Assembly (NCBI RefSeq): GCF_030344915.1
Contig: NZ_CP128233.1
Location: forward strand, 3,038,001-3,102,000
Reading direction: 5' to 3'
DNA length: 64,000 nt
From: Neopusillimonas aromaticivorans
Lineage (GTDB): Bacteria; Pseudomonadota; Gammaproteobacteria; Burkholderiales; Burkholderiaceae_B
Below the pieces are notes generated by a model, which searched no databases, was not told the DNA's origin, and worked only from the letters and a program-made list of their open reading frames with translations. Each line of letters begins with the position of its first letter. Within the stretch, counting starts at the first letter, position 1. The position numbers were made by a program, and so were the translations under genes. Of the stretch, positions 1 through 9,932 are shown piece after piece.

Positions 1-61
1 CAGGCCGATTGCAGCCAGCCGTGCACCGCAATGACGGTGCGCGGCTGTCAGCCGAGGAGGT

Positions 62-2028
62 TCAGAACCGGTATTCGGCGCTGGCATAAACGGTGCGACG
101 CGTTTCGGGGTAGGCGTTGAAGCTGGAGTACGACCCGTTGACGATACCGTAGGAATAGTACTTTTCGTCAAACAGGTTGTTGACCCCGGCGGCCAGTCGC
201 CAGTTGCCGATTTCGTGCATGATTTTCAGGTCGGTAACGGTGTATGAAGGCATTTTGCGGAATCGATTGGCCTGGTCGTTGTCGTAGCGCTGGCCGCCTA
301 CGTATTGCACATTCAACGACGCCCGTGTGCTGCCGGTAATTTGCCAGCCGACATTCAACCCGATACGGTCTTTGGGTACCATGGGGACGTCGTTGCCGGT
401 GACGTTGACACCGCCGTATGTCCCTTCCCGGAAGGTGGCTTGGGTACGGGTGTAGCGGGCGGCGACATCAACATTTTTCCACACCTGCACGCGGCCTTCC
501 AGCTCCAGGCCCTGATGGCGGGTGGGCGACAGGTTCATGGTGCTCCAGGTCAGATTGTTGTAATGAATCTCGTTGTTCACGTCCATGCGGAACAGACTCA
601 CGCGCAGTGCGGCGATGCGATGTTTCCATTCCAGGCCGATTTCGTGGTCGTGTGAGGTTTGAGGCTTGAGCATTTCGGCGCAAGGCGCAAAGCTGCAATA
701 GTTCTCATTGATGTTGGCAACCCGAAAGCTGCGGCCGGTACGGGCATAGGCCGAAAAGCCCAGGCCCAGAGCCTGCTGCAAGGCGATTTCGTGGGCCGTC
801 AGACGGGCGGTTGTACTGCGGTCAGCCACGAACGGCGTCCATTGGCGCTGATGCTGGTCAATGAACTCACGGCGCAAGCCCAGGCTTAGTCGTGTGCCGG
901 TGGGGAAATTGATTTCGTTGCGGGCGTAGACAGCCTTGTTTTCCTGACGGCCACGTTCGTCCAGGGTTGAGTAGAACCCGGTGGCCTGCATCGAGCTGTC
1001 GAATGTCCATTCGCTCCAGTCTGCACCGACGGTGAAGGTGTTCTCGGTGTCACCCCATTTGTTTTTAAGCAGCAGGCGCGGCGATACCGTGACCACGTGA
1101 CCATCGGTTTTACGAGATCGGGAGCCCCAAAGGTCTTGGTAAAAGGAGGTCTCGGTTTTGTCGCGGTAGCTGGCGTCCAGTGCCAGGGTGACTGCCCCCA
1201 GGTTTTTTCGGCGCGCAGGGCGTACAGGTGGCCACGACTGTTCAGATAGTCGTCGGGGTTGCGTGTGCCGCGCCGGTCCGTCTTCAGCTCCGCTTCAGTG
1301 CGGGCGCCAGGCAGGCGGGTTTTCTGGTTGTCAGCGGTAAATGACAGGGCAACATAGTCTTTCTGGTTGCCGAATCGCAGTTCGCCGCTGACGTTATCGG
1401 TTTTGGCACGGTTTTTGTCCCGATAGTTGTCGGATTCGTAATGCTGGGCGTCAAGCCGCATGCCCCAGTGTTCACCACCGACCTGGATGCCGCCGCGCGC
1501 ATCGCGTGAGTTGTGGCTGCCGGCCTGGCCGAACAGGTAGCCGCCCAGGGGCTGCCGATGGGCGATTTGGTGATGATGTTGATGGTACCGGCGGTGGCAC
1601 CGCTGCCGTATTGAACAGCTCCGGATCCGCGCAGGATTTCAATGCGTTCGATGGATTCGATGGGGATGGAAGACAGGCGTGCGGTGCCGCCTTCGAAGTC
1701 ACTCAGGCGCTGGCCGTTGAGCAGGACCAGGGTGTTCTGGTCACCGGTCATGCCGAATCCGCGCAGGTCCAGGGGAGTCTGGCAGGCCGGTGAAGTTGAT
1801 GCGGGTGTAGACGCCGCCCAGTTTGTTCAGAACTTCAGAGACATTGGTAGCGGTGCTGTCACGAATGTCGTCGGCGGTGATGACCTGGGTGGCAATCGGT
1901 TGGTCTTGTTTGGCCGACTCGAAGCGTGACGCGGTGACGACGATGGGTTCCAGCAGGCGTTCTGCGTTGGCCGATGTGAAAAGCGCCATCGACAGCAGGG
2001 CTGCCAATGGGGTGTGGCGAATGGTCAT
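62..2028 (-). CDS. btuB: TonB-dependent vitamin B12 receptor (frameshifted)
   Basis: Outer-membrane TonB-dependent receptor, probably for cobalamin. The start (ATG at 2028, preceded by AAAGGGAA) opens a signal peptide ending SANA, then a TonB box-like region (EPIVVTASRFES) and a plug domain with NTLVLLNGQRLSDFE and RIEILRGSGAVQYGSGATAG. The barrel ends in the typical terminal aromatic (SAEYRF). The frame shifts near 1773, 1549 and 1198, each in a run of 4-5 C/G; restoring one base at each gives a continuous protein of about 655 residues, a normal length for the family. A cobalamin riboswitch lies just upstream on the same strand, which is the reason for choosing B12 over another ligand. The shifts look like sequence errors, but real decay cannot be excluded from this read alone. 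Confidence 0.85.
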
Positions 2029-2159
2029 GGTGTTCCCTTTGCGGCAAGCGACCCCGCATGCCGTTGTGTGTGAGTGGACATGCCAAGGGTATGTAACTGA
2101 CCATGACGGCGCAGACGGGCCGTGACAGCCGGTGTCAGGTCCCCGTGACATGTTGCCGT

Positions 2160-2352
2160 GTGGTTTACAGGCCGGTATCCGGGCTCACAAGTCTTGACGC
2201 GCCGCCTTCCCGGGGGTGAAGCCCAGTGGCATTGTGGCGTGCCCGCACTTGTTTACCGTTGCGGGGGCAGCAGCGGGTTGGTCTTTGTGTTGGCTAAAGA
2301 CGCACCGCTTTCCCGTTTAACTGTCATCGTGGTGATGACAGCACCTGAAACG
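2160..2352 (-). promoter_or_regulatory. Cobalamin riboswitch
   Basis: Read on the minus strand this has the conserved blocks of the B12 riboswitch in order: GGTGCTGTC, TAAACGGGAA, GCTGCCCCCGCAACGGTAA, GCCACTG followed by GGGAAGGC, and the B12 box AGCCCGGATACCGGCC (plus-strand 2170-2185). It sits about 130 nt before the start of the TonB receptor, so adenosylcobalamin binding should repress that gene. Boundaries are approximate. Confidence 0.93.
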
Positions 2353-2718
2353 GGGTGGATTATACATGGGTGAACCGGGGTGCTTTGGGCATGCGTGTCG
2401 TTGTTGCGTGCGCTGCGCGGGTGGGGGTGGGGTGAGCCCTGCGGACAGAGCCCGGTCCCTTCGGGACTTCCCGCCTTGTGGGCCGTGGCCGGGGCGGGCG
2501 CTAAACTCGCCGGCTCGACCCGGTGGGTCGAAAGCGCCGGCTCAGACACCGCGCCCTTGCCTCCCCGCCCATGGTCCCCAAGGCGGCGGGCTCAAGCCCT
2601 TGTGTCCACCCCACCCCCACCCGCGCGGGGTACGTGATTTTGGCCGGAATGGCCAGGGACTAGCAGTTATTCAGTGAACTGAAAGCTGAAGGCTGAAAGG
2701 GAAAGCCGGGCTTGAATT
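2353..2718. other. GC-rich intergenic region with a long inverted repeat
   Basis: No gene is supported here. The stretch is GC-rich and is bracketed by a perfect 20-bp inverted repeat (see the separate repeat entry). It may be a small intergenic repeat element. Confidence 0.5.
2415..2626. repeat. Inverted repeat pair, possible REPIN/MITE-like element
   Basis: GCGCGGGTGGGGGTGGGGTG at 2415-2434 has its exact reverse complement at 2607-2626. The 172 bases between contain further short GC-rich dyads (GACCC/GGGTC near 2517-2530). No open frame inside looks real. Arms plus an interior of about 170 bp suggest a non-coding mobile or structural repeat, but copy number cannot be judged from one window. 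Confidence 0.6.
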
Positions 2719-2982
2719 TCAGACGTTTTCTGCACGCATGAGCGAATCGCCGGCCAGGACCGTTCTTCGCATCTCTTCATGCTTGTCGTGCAGCGCCAAA
2801 TACTTGGCTTCGGATACCGCGGCCCGATCAGCCGTCCCGCTGAAAGAGGCCCGAACATAGTCGTGATACCAGATTGACTCTGTTGTTGTGAGCCCGACGA
2901 ACCGTTCTTTTCCGTCTTCATCGGTCGAGAGTGCTTTGATTTCCGTAAGGTACGCCCGTGCGCCGGGCTGAAGTTCTAACAT
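2719..2982 (-). CDS. Hypothetical protein, 87 aa
   Basis: A small soluble protein I do not recognise. The start chosen is ATG at 2982 because AGGAG lies 4 nt upstream, giving MLELQPGARAYLTEIKAL at the N-terminus; longer starts upstream lack such a site. The protein has no signal peptide or membrane segment and its C-terminal half looks helical (SEAKYLALHDKHEEMRRT). Codon use fits its neighbours. It runs in the same direction as the 5'-nucleotidase gene upstream and could be co-transcribed with it. Confidence 0.6.
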   Translation of the reverse strand: MLELQPGARAYLTEIKALSTDEDGKERFVGLTTTESIWYHDYVRASFSGTADRAAVSEAKYLALHDKHEEMRRTVLAGDSLMRAENV

Positions 2983-3037
2983 AATGCTCCTAGGTAAGCT
3001 TCCCATTGTAGCCGTTTGCCTTGGAAGCCTCTGGAAG

Positions 3038-4989
3038 CTATCGCATATCGGGTAAAGCTTCACACAACGCAGCATCGGCGGGTGCCGTTTCAGGACAATT
3101 TCTGCAGGTGATTCGCGCTTTTGGCGGTTGCAGTGCGGCGGACATGTCTGTAGTCACGGTTTTATCAATCGGGCTAATCGAGACTGAAGGCGAGGATTTG
3201 TTGCTGCGTTCAGATGCAGACGACGGCAAGGTTTTTCCGAAGTAGTCAGCCAGCGCCTGGATTTCATAGTGGCCGGTATTGTGTTTTTCGACGCCTTTGA
3301 AGATCGTGAACCGGTCACCGCCGTCAGCCAGATATTCATTGGTAACAACACGGTAAATCTGGTCATCTGTCACCGGGTTCCAGCGCTTGCTGGCCAGGTC
3401 CAGCACTTCGGCAGACACCAGCAGGTTGCCCTGACCGTTGGGTTTGCCCTGGCCGCGTTGCCAGTCCCAGGTGTAACGCAGGGTACGGGCGGGTTGCAGC
3501 AGGCGCCCGCAAATGGGGGTAGCTGTCAGCGCCTTGCTTTTGCAGTTGGCCGCTTCCCATTGCTGTTCCAGCAAGCGTTTGAGCTGTTTGCCGGTAAGGT
3601 CGACATAGACAAGGCGGTTGCCAAAGGGCAAGACATGGGTCAGGGCGCCAAAGGTGACGGCTCCGTCATCCGGTCTGGGCAGTGAGGCACGTATGCCACC
3701 CGGGTTCATGAAGGCAACCACGTTACGCGCTGATTTGTCGCGGGCAAGGTAGCTGTCAAGAAAGGCATCGGCCACGACATTTCCAAGTGGCGTTTCGATG
3801 CTTTGGGCGCCGCGGCAGTTGCTTAGCGGGGTACCCATATACCCCTTGACCTCGTTCAACAGTTTTGAGGTTTCCTGGTCATAGGCGTCAATGACCTGGC
3901 GGGTTGCCGGGTGTTCGGTGAGTACGGCATGGCCCGATGGCAGGGTCTGTGGCGTATTCAGGGCGTTGATGACCGGCAGGGTACGTGCGGTTTTTTCGAT
4001 GACGCCCTGACCCGGCACGATTTTCAGATCGATGTCGGTGACCAGTCGACCATAGTATCCCGCCGAGGTGTACAAGATGCCTGTCGCAGGGTCAGTGCAA
4101 AGATATTCGTGGTGCGTGTGTGCGCTGATGACGACATCGACATGACGCAGCTGGGCCACAATCGGTTGCAGCGGCCCGGTCATCCCGGGGCAAGTCGTGT
4201 CGTTGATGTATGACGCTTTGGTCTGGCCGCCTTGGTGAATCAGCACGACAATAGCATCAACCCCTTTCTGCTTTAACGTTGCGGCGTACCGGTTGATGGT
4301 GTCGGTTTCATCCAGAAAGCCAAGGCCCGCCGCGCCGCGTGTTGATTTCTGCGTGGCCTGCAAGGTGACGCCGATGAATCCGATGCTGGCCGTGCCGAAT
4401 TTTTTGACATGGGTAGCATCGAACAGCGTTTTACCGGTTGCCTCATCAATGACGTTAGCGGCCAGATACGTGAAGCGGGCACCGCCAAATTTGCCGTCAG
4501 GGGTTGACGGGTTGCTGACCAGACAGGTTGATTTCCCGGGGGAGGGTTGGTCCGGCAGCCCCCATATTGCATGCGCAGCAGTTCGTCTTTGCCGGCATCA
4601 AACTCGTGGTTTCCGGTGGCACTGAGTTCCAGCCCCATCGTGTTAAGCACGTCAATCGACGCTTCTTCCGACGTCAGTACGGATATGGATTGGGCCGCAC
4701 CGATGTTGTCACCGGCCGAGACAAAAACAGAATGGGGCGCCTGGGCTCGCAGTTGGGCCACCAGGGTGGCCAGGTAGGCCGCCCCACCGGCGAACACACG
4801 CTTGGCTGCATCGTTTTCTTTAACAGCGACTGTTGCGGCCGTGTCATTCGGGTCAACCGTCAGCCGACCATGAAAGTCGTTGATGGCGATCAGTTTGACG
4901 CTGACGGGTTCGGGGGTCTGAGGCAGGTTATGTGCGCAGCCTGCCAGGGACAAGGCGGTGACAAGGCAGAGAAGGGAGGTGCGAATCAT
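3038..4989 (-). CDS. 5'-nucleotidase / metallophosphatase lipoprotein (frameshifted)
   Basis: UshA/CpdB-type two-domain nucleotide phosphatase. The N-terminus is a lipoprotein signal with lipobox LAGC. The metallophosphatase domain shows the metal-binding motifs IAINDFHG, VSAGDNIG, TGNHEFDAG and, further on, ISAHTHHEY. A 5'-nucleotidase C-terminal domain follows (FMNPGGIRASL, TFGALTHVLPFGNRLVYVDLTG, TNEYLADGGD). One shift in a C/G run near 4540 separates the first 150 residues from the rest; with it repaired the protein is about 650 residues, slightly long for the family because the last 50 residues after YFGKT do not look like the usual short tail, so a second shift near 3230 is possible. 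Expected to release phosphate from nucleotides at the periplasmic face of a membrane. Confidence 0.88.
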
Positions 4990-5240
4990 TGAAGGGCTGT
5001 GGCAAGGTGGGATAGGTGAAAGAATACCTGAAGCCAGTTTGATCTGATTTTTATGCCGTCAGTGGGTATTGGTAGCAGTAGCCGTGCTTCAGGATAAAAT
5101 TCGCTGCATCGATCGGGTGCACCGCCCTACAGTTACCGGGTGAGCGGTGCGCGAATGTAATGTTGTCGCATGTTGTCGCCACTTAAAGCATCACGGTTCA
5201 CACATAGCCGGTGCGGGGAATAGGTGTTGAAATGACAGGT

Positions 5241-5766
5241 TCAGGACTCGAACACGTCGTGCAGCGATTGGGCGTGAATAATGCGGACGACCCAGTGCTG
5301 CAGCACGGTGGTGTCGGCGTGCTGCAGCCGCTGATTTACCCAGTCGGGCAGGTCACCAAATTTTTGTTGCAGTTGAGCATGAAGCATGCCTGCAATTCCG
5401 GTGTGGACACCTTGTTCTTTGCCTTTTTGCATGCCGATTTCTTCAGAGGCCTGTTTTTCACGGCGCAGGCGTACGCGTTGAAAGCTGTTGAGTCGTTCCA
5501 TGGTGTGTTCATCCTCGATATGCTGGGCGGCGTCGTAAAAGGCGTCTTCCAGCGGTTCGGGCAAGGTCAGCAGGGTATCAGTGACCAGCATCAGCTGAAA
5601 CCGCTGGTTAACGCTATAGCTCCAATATTTCAATAGTTTAGCCAATACCAGCTTGCTGACCCAGCCCCAGCCTTCATCCGGTCCGCCGTGTCGGGGTCTG
5701 GCACAAGCTCGGCCAGCCTGAAGCCCGAACCCCTTGTGCATGTTTCCAGTCGTCGCCACAGATCCA
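5241..5766 (-). pseudogene. C-terminal remnant of an Rpn/DUF4351-like protein
   Basis: The readable part (about 150 residues from LKYWSYSVNQRFQL to the end) carries a region rich in charged residues with EIGMQKGKEQGVHTG followed by LQQKFGDLPDWVNQRL and a terminal ESLHDVF-like sequence. That order (G/E-rich linker then a short helical tail) is what I associate with Rpn/transposase-like nuclease or DUF4351 proteins, which are usually about twice as long. The catalytic N-terminal part is absent, and the frame breaks just inside the ATG at 5766. Probably a truncated copy; the family call is tentative. Confidence 0.4.
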
Positions 5767-5792
5767 TGGTTGCTCCTTCCGATGGCCACCAA

Positions 5793-6108
5793 GCTGGCAG
5801 CACGTAGGGCTACTGTATCGAGGCGCTCATTTGGCGGCTATTCGCAAAGGTACGAATGGATCAACGTGGCATGGTTGAATGGACTAACACCCGTGAGGCA
5901 ATGTGCATGTTGATGTCCATGTATTTGTATCCTGATTAATCGGTCAAGACGCATTTGTTGCGTTTTGCCGGTAACTCACAGCCGTGTTATTTCATTTATC
6001 ATGAGATTTGCGTGTTCCACAGAGCAAAATTATTGCGGCAAACAACGCCTGCTGTCATTTTAGGCTAACCCCAGGCTCATTCCATTGACACATTTCGGAG
6101 CATCTCAC
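5793..6108. other. Intergenic region before the binding-protein gene
   Basis: No gene seen. The last 100 bases are AT-rich and presumably hold the promoter of the downstream binding protein; I could not pick out a convincing -35/-10 pair. Confidence 0.4.
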
Positions 6109-6903
6109 ATGAATTTCAGAACGTATTTGAACCCGATCCGCGTAGTTTTGGCAGCGGCCTCATTTATCGCTGTGTCGGGCCAGGCGGTGGCAGCTGAACT
6201 GCCTTCGTTATCCACGTTTGCAGAAAAGACATTTGCCGTTCCCGAGGGCACCATTGCCGACAAGCTGGTTTCATCCCGGTTTCCGCAGGCAAAATTCGAG
6301 TACTACCGTAGTGTTTCTGATGCGGCTGCGGCGCTTGGGGCGGGTAAGGTTGATGTGGTTGCCTATGATGAGCCAATTCTGAAAAACATTGCGGCTAAAA
6401 GTGCCGGTGAACTGGTGGTGCTGCCGGAAATGCTAACGGTAGATGAATACGGGTTTGGTGTTCGGCCGGGTGATGCTGCCCTGAAACAGTCGATTGATAC
6501 GGTTCTTGCGGCACTTCGGAAAGACGGTGTTTATGCGGCCATGCGCAAGCGCTGGTTGCCCGACAGTGGTGCCCCGGCGGTCATGCCTGAAATACCGTTG
6601 ACCGGTAAAAACGGGGTGTTGCGCCTGGGAACGGCGGCGGTCACCGAGCCGTTTTCGTTTGTTGATGCCAGGCAGCAGGTTACCGGTTTCGATATTGAAC
6701 TGGCCCATCGCATTGCCCAGCAGCAGGGCAAAACCCTCGAGATCGTCAATATGGGGTTTGGTGAATTGATTCCCGCGCTGCTTGCCGGCAAGGTTGACTT
6801 GATCGGGGCCTGTATCACCATTTCACCTGAGCGTTCAGAAAAAATACTGTTTTCTGACTCGTATTACACGGGTGGCATCGGTGCGCTGGTGCGTAATCCG
6901 TAA
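6109..6903 (+). CDS. Periplasmic amino-acid-type binding protein, lobes in swapped order
   Basis: Solute-binding protein of the SBP_bac_3 (amino-acid) family. The start at 6109 (MNFRTYLNP) is preferred to the in-frame ATG at 6085 because GGAG lies 8 nt upstream. A signal peptide ends near AVAAELP. Residues about 35-145 match what is normally the second half of this fold (VPEGTIADKLVSSRFP, GKVDVVAYDEP, DEYGFGVRPGD, KDGVYAAMRKRW). Only then, after PLTGKNGVLRLGT, comes what is normally the first half (EPFSFVDARQQVTGFDIELA, GKVDLIGACITISPER, FSDSYYTGG), and the protein ends there. So the domain is circularly permuted. No permease or ATPase gene is adjacent, so the partner transporter is unknown. 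Confidence 0.8.
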   Translation: MNFRTYLNPIRVVLAAASFIAVSGQAVAAELPSLSTFAEKTFAVPEGTIADKLVSSRFPQAKFEYYRSVSDAAAALGAGKVDVVAYDEPILKNIAAKSAGELVVLPEMLTVDEYGFGVRPGDAALKQSIDTVLAALRKDGVYAAMRKRWLPDSGAPAVMPEIPLTGKNGVLRLGTAAVTEPFSFVDARQQVTGFDIELAHRIAQQQGKTLEIVNMGFGELIPALLAGKVDLIGACITISPERSEKILFSDSYYTGGIGALVRNP

Positions 6904-7028
6904 TTCTGGTGTCCGATTGGCTCGCGGGTGCCGGGCACCCGGCTGGTCGGCCCCAAGCGGGAATGATGCGGCAATCGACGGCCTTTTTCTCCAAAAGGGT
7001 TTATCGCTGTAAAGCCTGACACCGCTGA

Positions 7029-7310
7029 TCAAGCCTGACGTGGATCAGGCTTTTTTCTATTGAGGTCGTGCAGCAATTGTTGCATCACCTGACGTTTTCT
7101 TTCGTTTTCATTTTCAAGGCGCTGGTTGACACTTCGGACAACGCTGGTGCGGGTAACCTTTGGCTTCATGCCGGGCACGTCTTTGAGCTTTTCGCCCCGT
7201 GCGGATACGGCCATCCGTGTGTCGTCACCTCGGATATCGTCTTCGGTGATTTTTTTCTGGCTTTCCGGTGATTTCTGCAACAAAGACAGCAAGTTTTTCA
7301 GAAACGACAT
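7029..7310 (-). CDS. Hypothetical protein, 93 aa
   Basis: Start at 7310 (MSFLKNLLSLLQKSPES) chosen because GGGAGG lies just upstream. The protein is small, basic and probably helical, with a repeatedly charged C-terminal half (QRLENENERKRQVMQQLLHD). No signal peptide and no family recognised. It runs in the same direction as the upstream tRNA-Val gene, from which it is separated by a strong terminator hairpin. Confidence 0.55.
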   Translation of the reverse strand: MSFLKNLLSLLQKSPESQKKITEDDIRGDDTRMAVSARGEKLKDVPGMKPKVTRTSVVRSVNQRLENENERKRQVMQQLLHDLNRKKPDPRQA

Positions 7311-7457
7311 CAGGCCTCCCGTTTGAAGATGGCAATTCAGAAAATGACTGCTTACGTCATTTTGTATCTTTATGGATCTGAATGCTAGTACAAATAGCAC
7401 GGCTTTGTAAATGGCCGTTATCCCGGTGTCGTTGTTGGGGTGAGGATGGAAAACAAT

Positions 7458-7493
7458 AAAAAACCCGCAAAGCAAAGCGCTGTGCGGGTTTTT
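7458..7493 (-). terminator. Intrinsic terminator, bidirectional
   Basis: CCCGCA (7464-7469) pairs with TGCGGG (7483-7488), flanked by an A-run on the left and a T-run on the right, so it can work in both directions. On the minus strand it lies 40 nt after the end of tRNA-Val. Confidence 0.75.
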
Positions 7494-7534
7494 AAGTTTC
7501 GGAGCTTTAAGGTGAAAGCTCTGAAATGTATGTT

Positions 7535-7611
7535 TGGTAGGCAGTACTGGATTCGAACCAGCGACCTCTACGATGTCAACGTAGCGCTCTAACCAACTGA
7601 GCTAACCGCCT
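7535..7611 (-). tRNA. tRNA-Val (anticodon GAC)
   Basis: Read on the minus strand it folds as a full cloverleaf of 77 nt: acceptor AGGCGGT/ACTGCCT, D-arm GCTCAGTTGGTTAGAGC, anticodon stem CTACG/CGTAG around loop TTGACAT, T-arm with GGTTCGAATCC. The CCA end is encoded. The anticodon GAC reads valine codons GUC/GUU. Confidence 0.95.
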
Positions 7612-7932
7612 GAAGAACAAAACTATAACCCAAAAATTATTCGTGTGTCAAGCAATGCGAAAATTTTTTGCCTGAAATGAATATTTATTGACCTGAAAGG
7701 GGAGTCAGGCAGAAATCAGGTAGGCGTCAAGCAGAAATCAAGCAGACCCAAGGAAAAGATTCGCTTATAAAAAGCCTGATTTCCCAACCCGGGCCGAATT
7801 TCCCAACCCGACACGCAAACTATTTTCTGTGCAATTCTTGCAGGGCGGTGATGTTACACTAAGAAGCTACACTCGGTCATTCGCATGCTTGTCGTTAACG
7901 CGGCAGGGTGTTCAACCAGCATAATCAAGAAA
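7612..7932. other. Intergenic region between tRNA-Val and thrS with short repeats
   Basis: No gene supported. Two short near-duplications are visible: TCAGGCAGAAATCAGG and TCAAGCAGAAATCAAG near 7705-7742, and GATTTCCCAACCCG and AATTTCCCAACCCG near 7779-7811. The thrS promoter should be in the last 120 bases. Confidence 0.45.
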
Positions 7933-7955
7933 ACGCGGCGGGTGCCGCGTTTTTT
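7933..7955 (+). terminator. Terminator-like hairpin 15 nt before thrS (candidate attenuator)
   Basis: ACGCGGC (7933-7939) pairs with GCCGCGT (7944-7950) around a four-base loop and is followed directly by six T. It lies between the promoter region and the thrS start at 7970, so it must be read through for thrS expression. A second copy of ACGCGGC at 7898-7904 could compete for the same 3' arm. Confidence 0.65.
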
Positions 7956-7969
7956 CGTCAGGAAATTCT

Positions 7970-9906
7970 ATGGTTCAGATTACGTTGCCCGACGGGTCGC
8001 AGCGCGACTTTCCCGGTCCGGTCTCGGTTAGTGATGTTGCTCATTCTATTGGCGCAGGCTTGGGCAAGGCAGCCCTTGCTGGGCGCGTGACCTTTGACGG
8101 TGCAGATGGCACGCTGGTTGACACCAGTTATGTCATTGATCGCAACGCACAGCTGGCGATCGTAACGGCCAAAGACCCCGACGGTCTTGATCTTATCCGG
8201 CACTCGACAGCGCACTTGCTGGCGTATGCGGTTAAAACATTGTTCCCCGATGCGCAGGTCACCATCGGTCCGGTCATCGATAACGGCTTTTATTACGACT
8301 TTTCGTACAAGCGTCCGTTTACGCCTGAAGACCTGCTGGCCATTGAAAAGAAAATGACCGAGCTGGCGCGCAAAGACGAGGTGGTCACGCGTGAAGAATG
8401 GTTGCGTGACGATGCCGTCGAGTTTTTCAAAAGCATTGGCGAAGCGTACAAGGCCGAGATCATTGCCTCGATTCCGTCCAATGAGCCCATCAGCCTGTAT
8501 CGCGAAGGTGATTTCATTGACTTGTGTCGCGGCCCTCACGTGCCGTCAACGGGCAAGCTGAAGGTTTTCAAGCTGATGAGCGTGGCCGGTGCCTACTGGC
8601 GCGGTGACAGCAAAAACGAAATGCTGCAGCGCATTTACGGTACGGCATGGGCTACCAAAGAAGAGCAGCAGGCCTACCTGACCATGCTCGAAGAAGCCGA
8701 AAAGCGCGACCATCGCAAGCTGGGGCGTGAGCTCGATTTCTTCCATTTCCAGGAAGAGGCGCCGGGCCTTATTTTCTGGCACCCCAAGGGCTGGACCCTG
8801 TGGCAGCAGGTTGAGCAGTACATGCGTGCCGTCTACCGCGACAACGGCTACCAGGAAATCAAGGCACCGCAAATTCTTGATCTGTCGATGTGGAAAAAAC
8901 CGGCCACTGGGACAATTATTCCGAGCATATTTTCACGACCGAGTCTGAGAACCGGGTTTACGGCCTCAAGCCCATGAACTGCCCGGGTCACGTCCAGATT
9001 TACAACGCGGGGTTGCATTCATATCGTGAATTGCCGATTCGCTATGGTGAATTCGGTCAGTGTCATCGTAATGAACCTTCGGGTTCGTTGCACGGCATGA
9101 TGCGCGTGCGCGGGTTTACCCAGGACGACGGCCACATTTTCTGTACTGAAGATCAGTTGCAAGACGAGTGCGCTGCGTTTACCGCATTGCTGCAAAAGGT
9201 CTATGCCGATTTCGGGTTTACCGAAATCTTGTACAAGGTCGCAACGCGCCCCGAAAAGCGCATTGGCAGCGATGAGGTCTGGGACAAGGCCGAGCAGGCC
9301 CTGATGGAAAGTCTCAATCGTACCGGTTGTACCTATGAAGTCAGCGAAGGGGACGGCGCCTTCTATGGCCCGAAAATCGAATACACCCTGAAAGACGCCA
9401 TCGGCCGTCATTGGCAGTGCGGCACCATTCAGGTTGACTTCTCCATGCCAGCGCGTCTGGGTGCCGAATACGTTGACGCGTCCGACCAGCGCAAGACCCC
9501 GGTCATGCTGCACCGGGCCATTTTGGGTTCGTTCGAACGGTTCATCGGTATTCTTATTGAAAATCACGCCGGCGCCATGCCTCCGTGGCTGGCTCCCGAG
9601 CAGGCGGTGGTGTGTTGTATTTCTGAAAACTATGCCGATTACGCCACAGAAGTGGTGCAAAAGCTCAAGCAGCAAGGCCTGCGAGTGTCAGCAGATTTGC
9701 GTGGTGAAAAAATCACTCGTAAAATCCGTGAGCACAGTATGCAAAAAATTCCGTACATTCTTGTCGTTGGCGAAAAAGAACGCGATAACGGCACGGTGGC
9801 GGTTCGCAGTCGCGGTAACGTCGATCTGGGTGTCATGCCCTTGCAAGATTTTGCCGGTCGTCTGCAAAATGATATCGCCTCCCGGCGTCAGACCGGGCAG
9901 GAATAA
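7970..9906 (+). CDS. thrS: Threonyl-tRNA synthetase (one frameshift)
   Basis: Charges tRNA-Thr in the cytoplasm. Domains in order: N-terminal TGS domain (MVQITLPDGSQRDFPGPV), the editing domain with its metal-site sequence (HSTAHLLAYAV and LCRGPHVPSTG), then the class II catalytic core with motif 1 and 2 (MNCPGHVQIYN, FGQCHRNEPSGSLHGMMRVR, FTQDDGHIFC), motif 3 (LHRAILGSFERFIGILIENH) and the anticodon-binding domain. The frame shifts once at 8893-8898, where a run of six A should be seven (MWKKTGHWDNY expected). Since the enzyme is essential, a sequencing error is the likely cause. Restored length is about 645 residues, normal for the family. The ATG at 7970 has AGGAA upstream. Confidence 0.97.
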
Positions 9907-9932
9907 TTGTTAATTACCAAGGAGTTCTAGAT

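Noticed and set aside
2366..2677. Open frames on the plus strand in the GC-rich stretch after the riboswitch
   Set aside because: Composition-driven, with no ribosome site, no motif and low-complexity Pro/Gly/Arg content; better explained by the inverted-repeat element.
5211..5636. Plus-strand open frame of 141 codons opposite the Rpn-like remnant
   Set aside because: Its complement carries the recognisable protein pattern; the plus frame has none and lacks a start signal.
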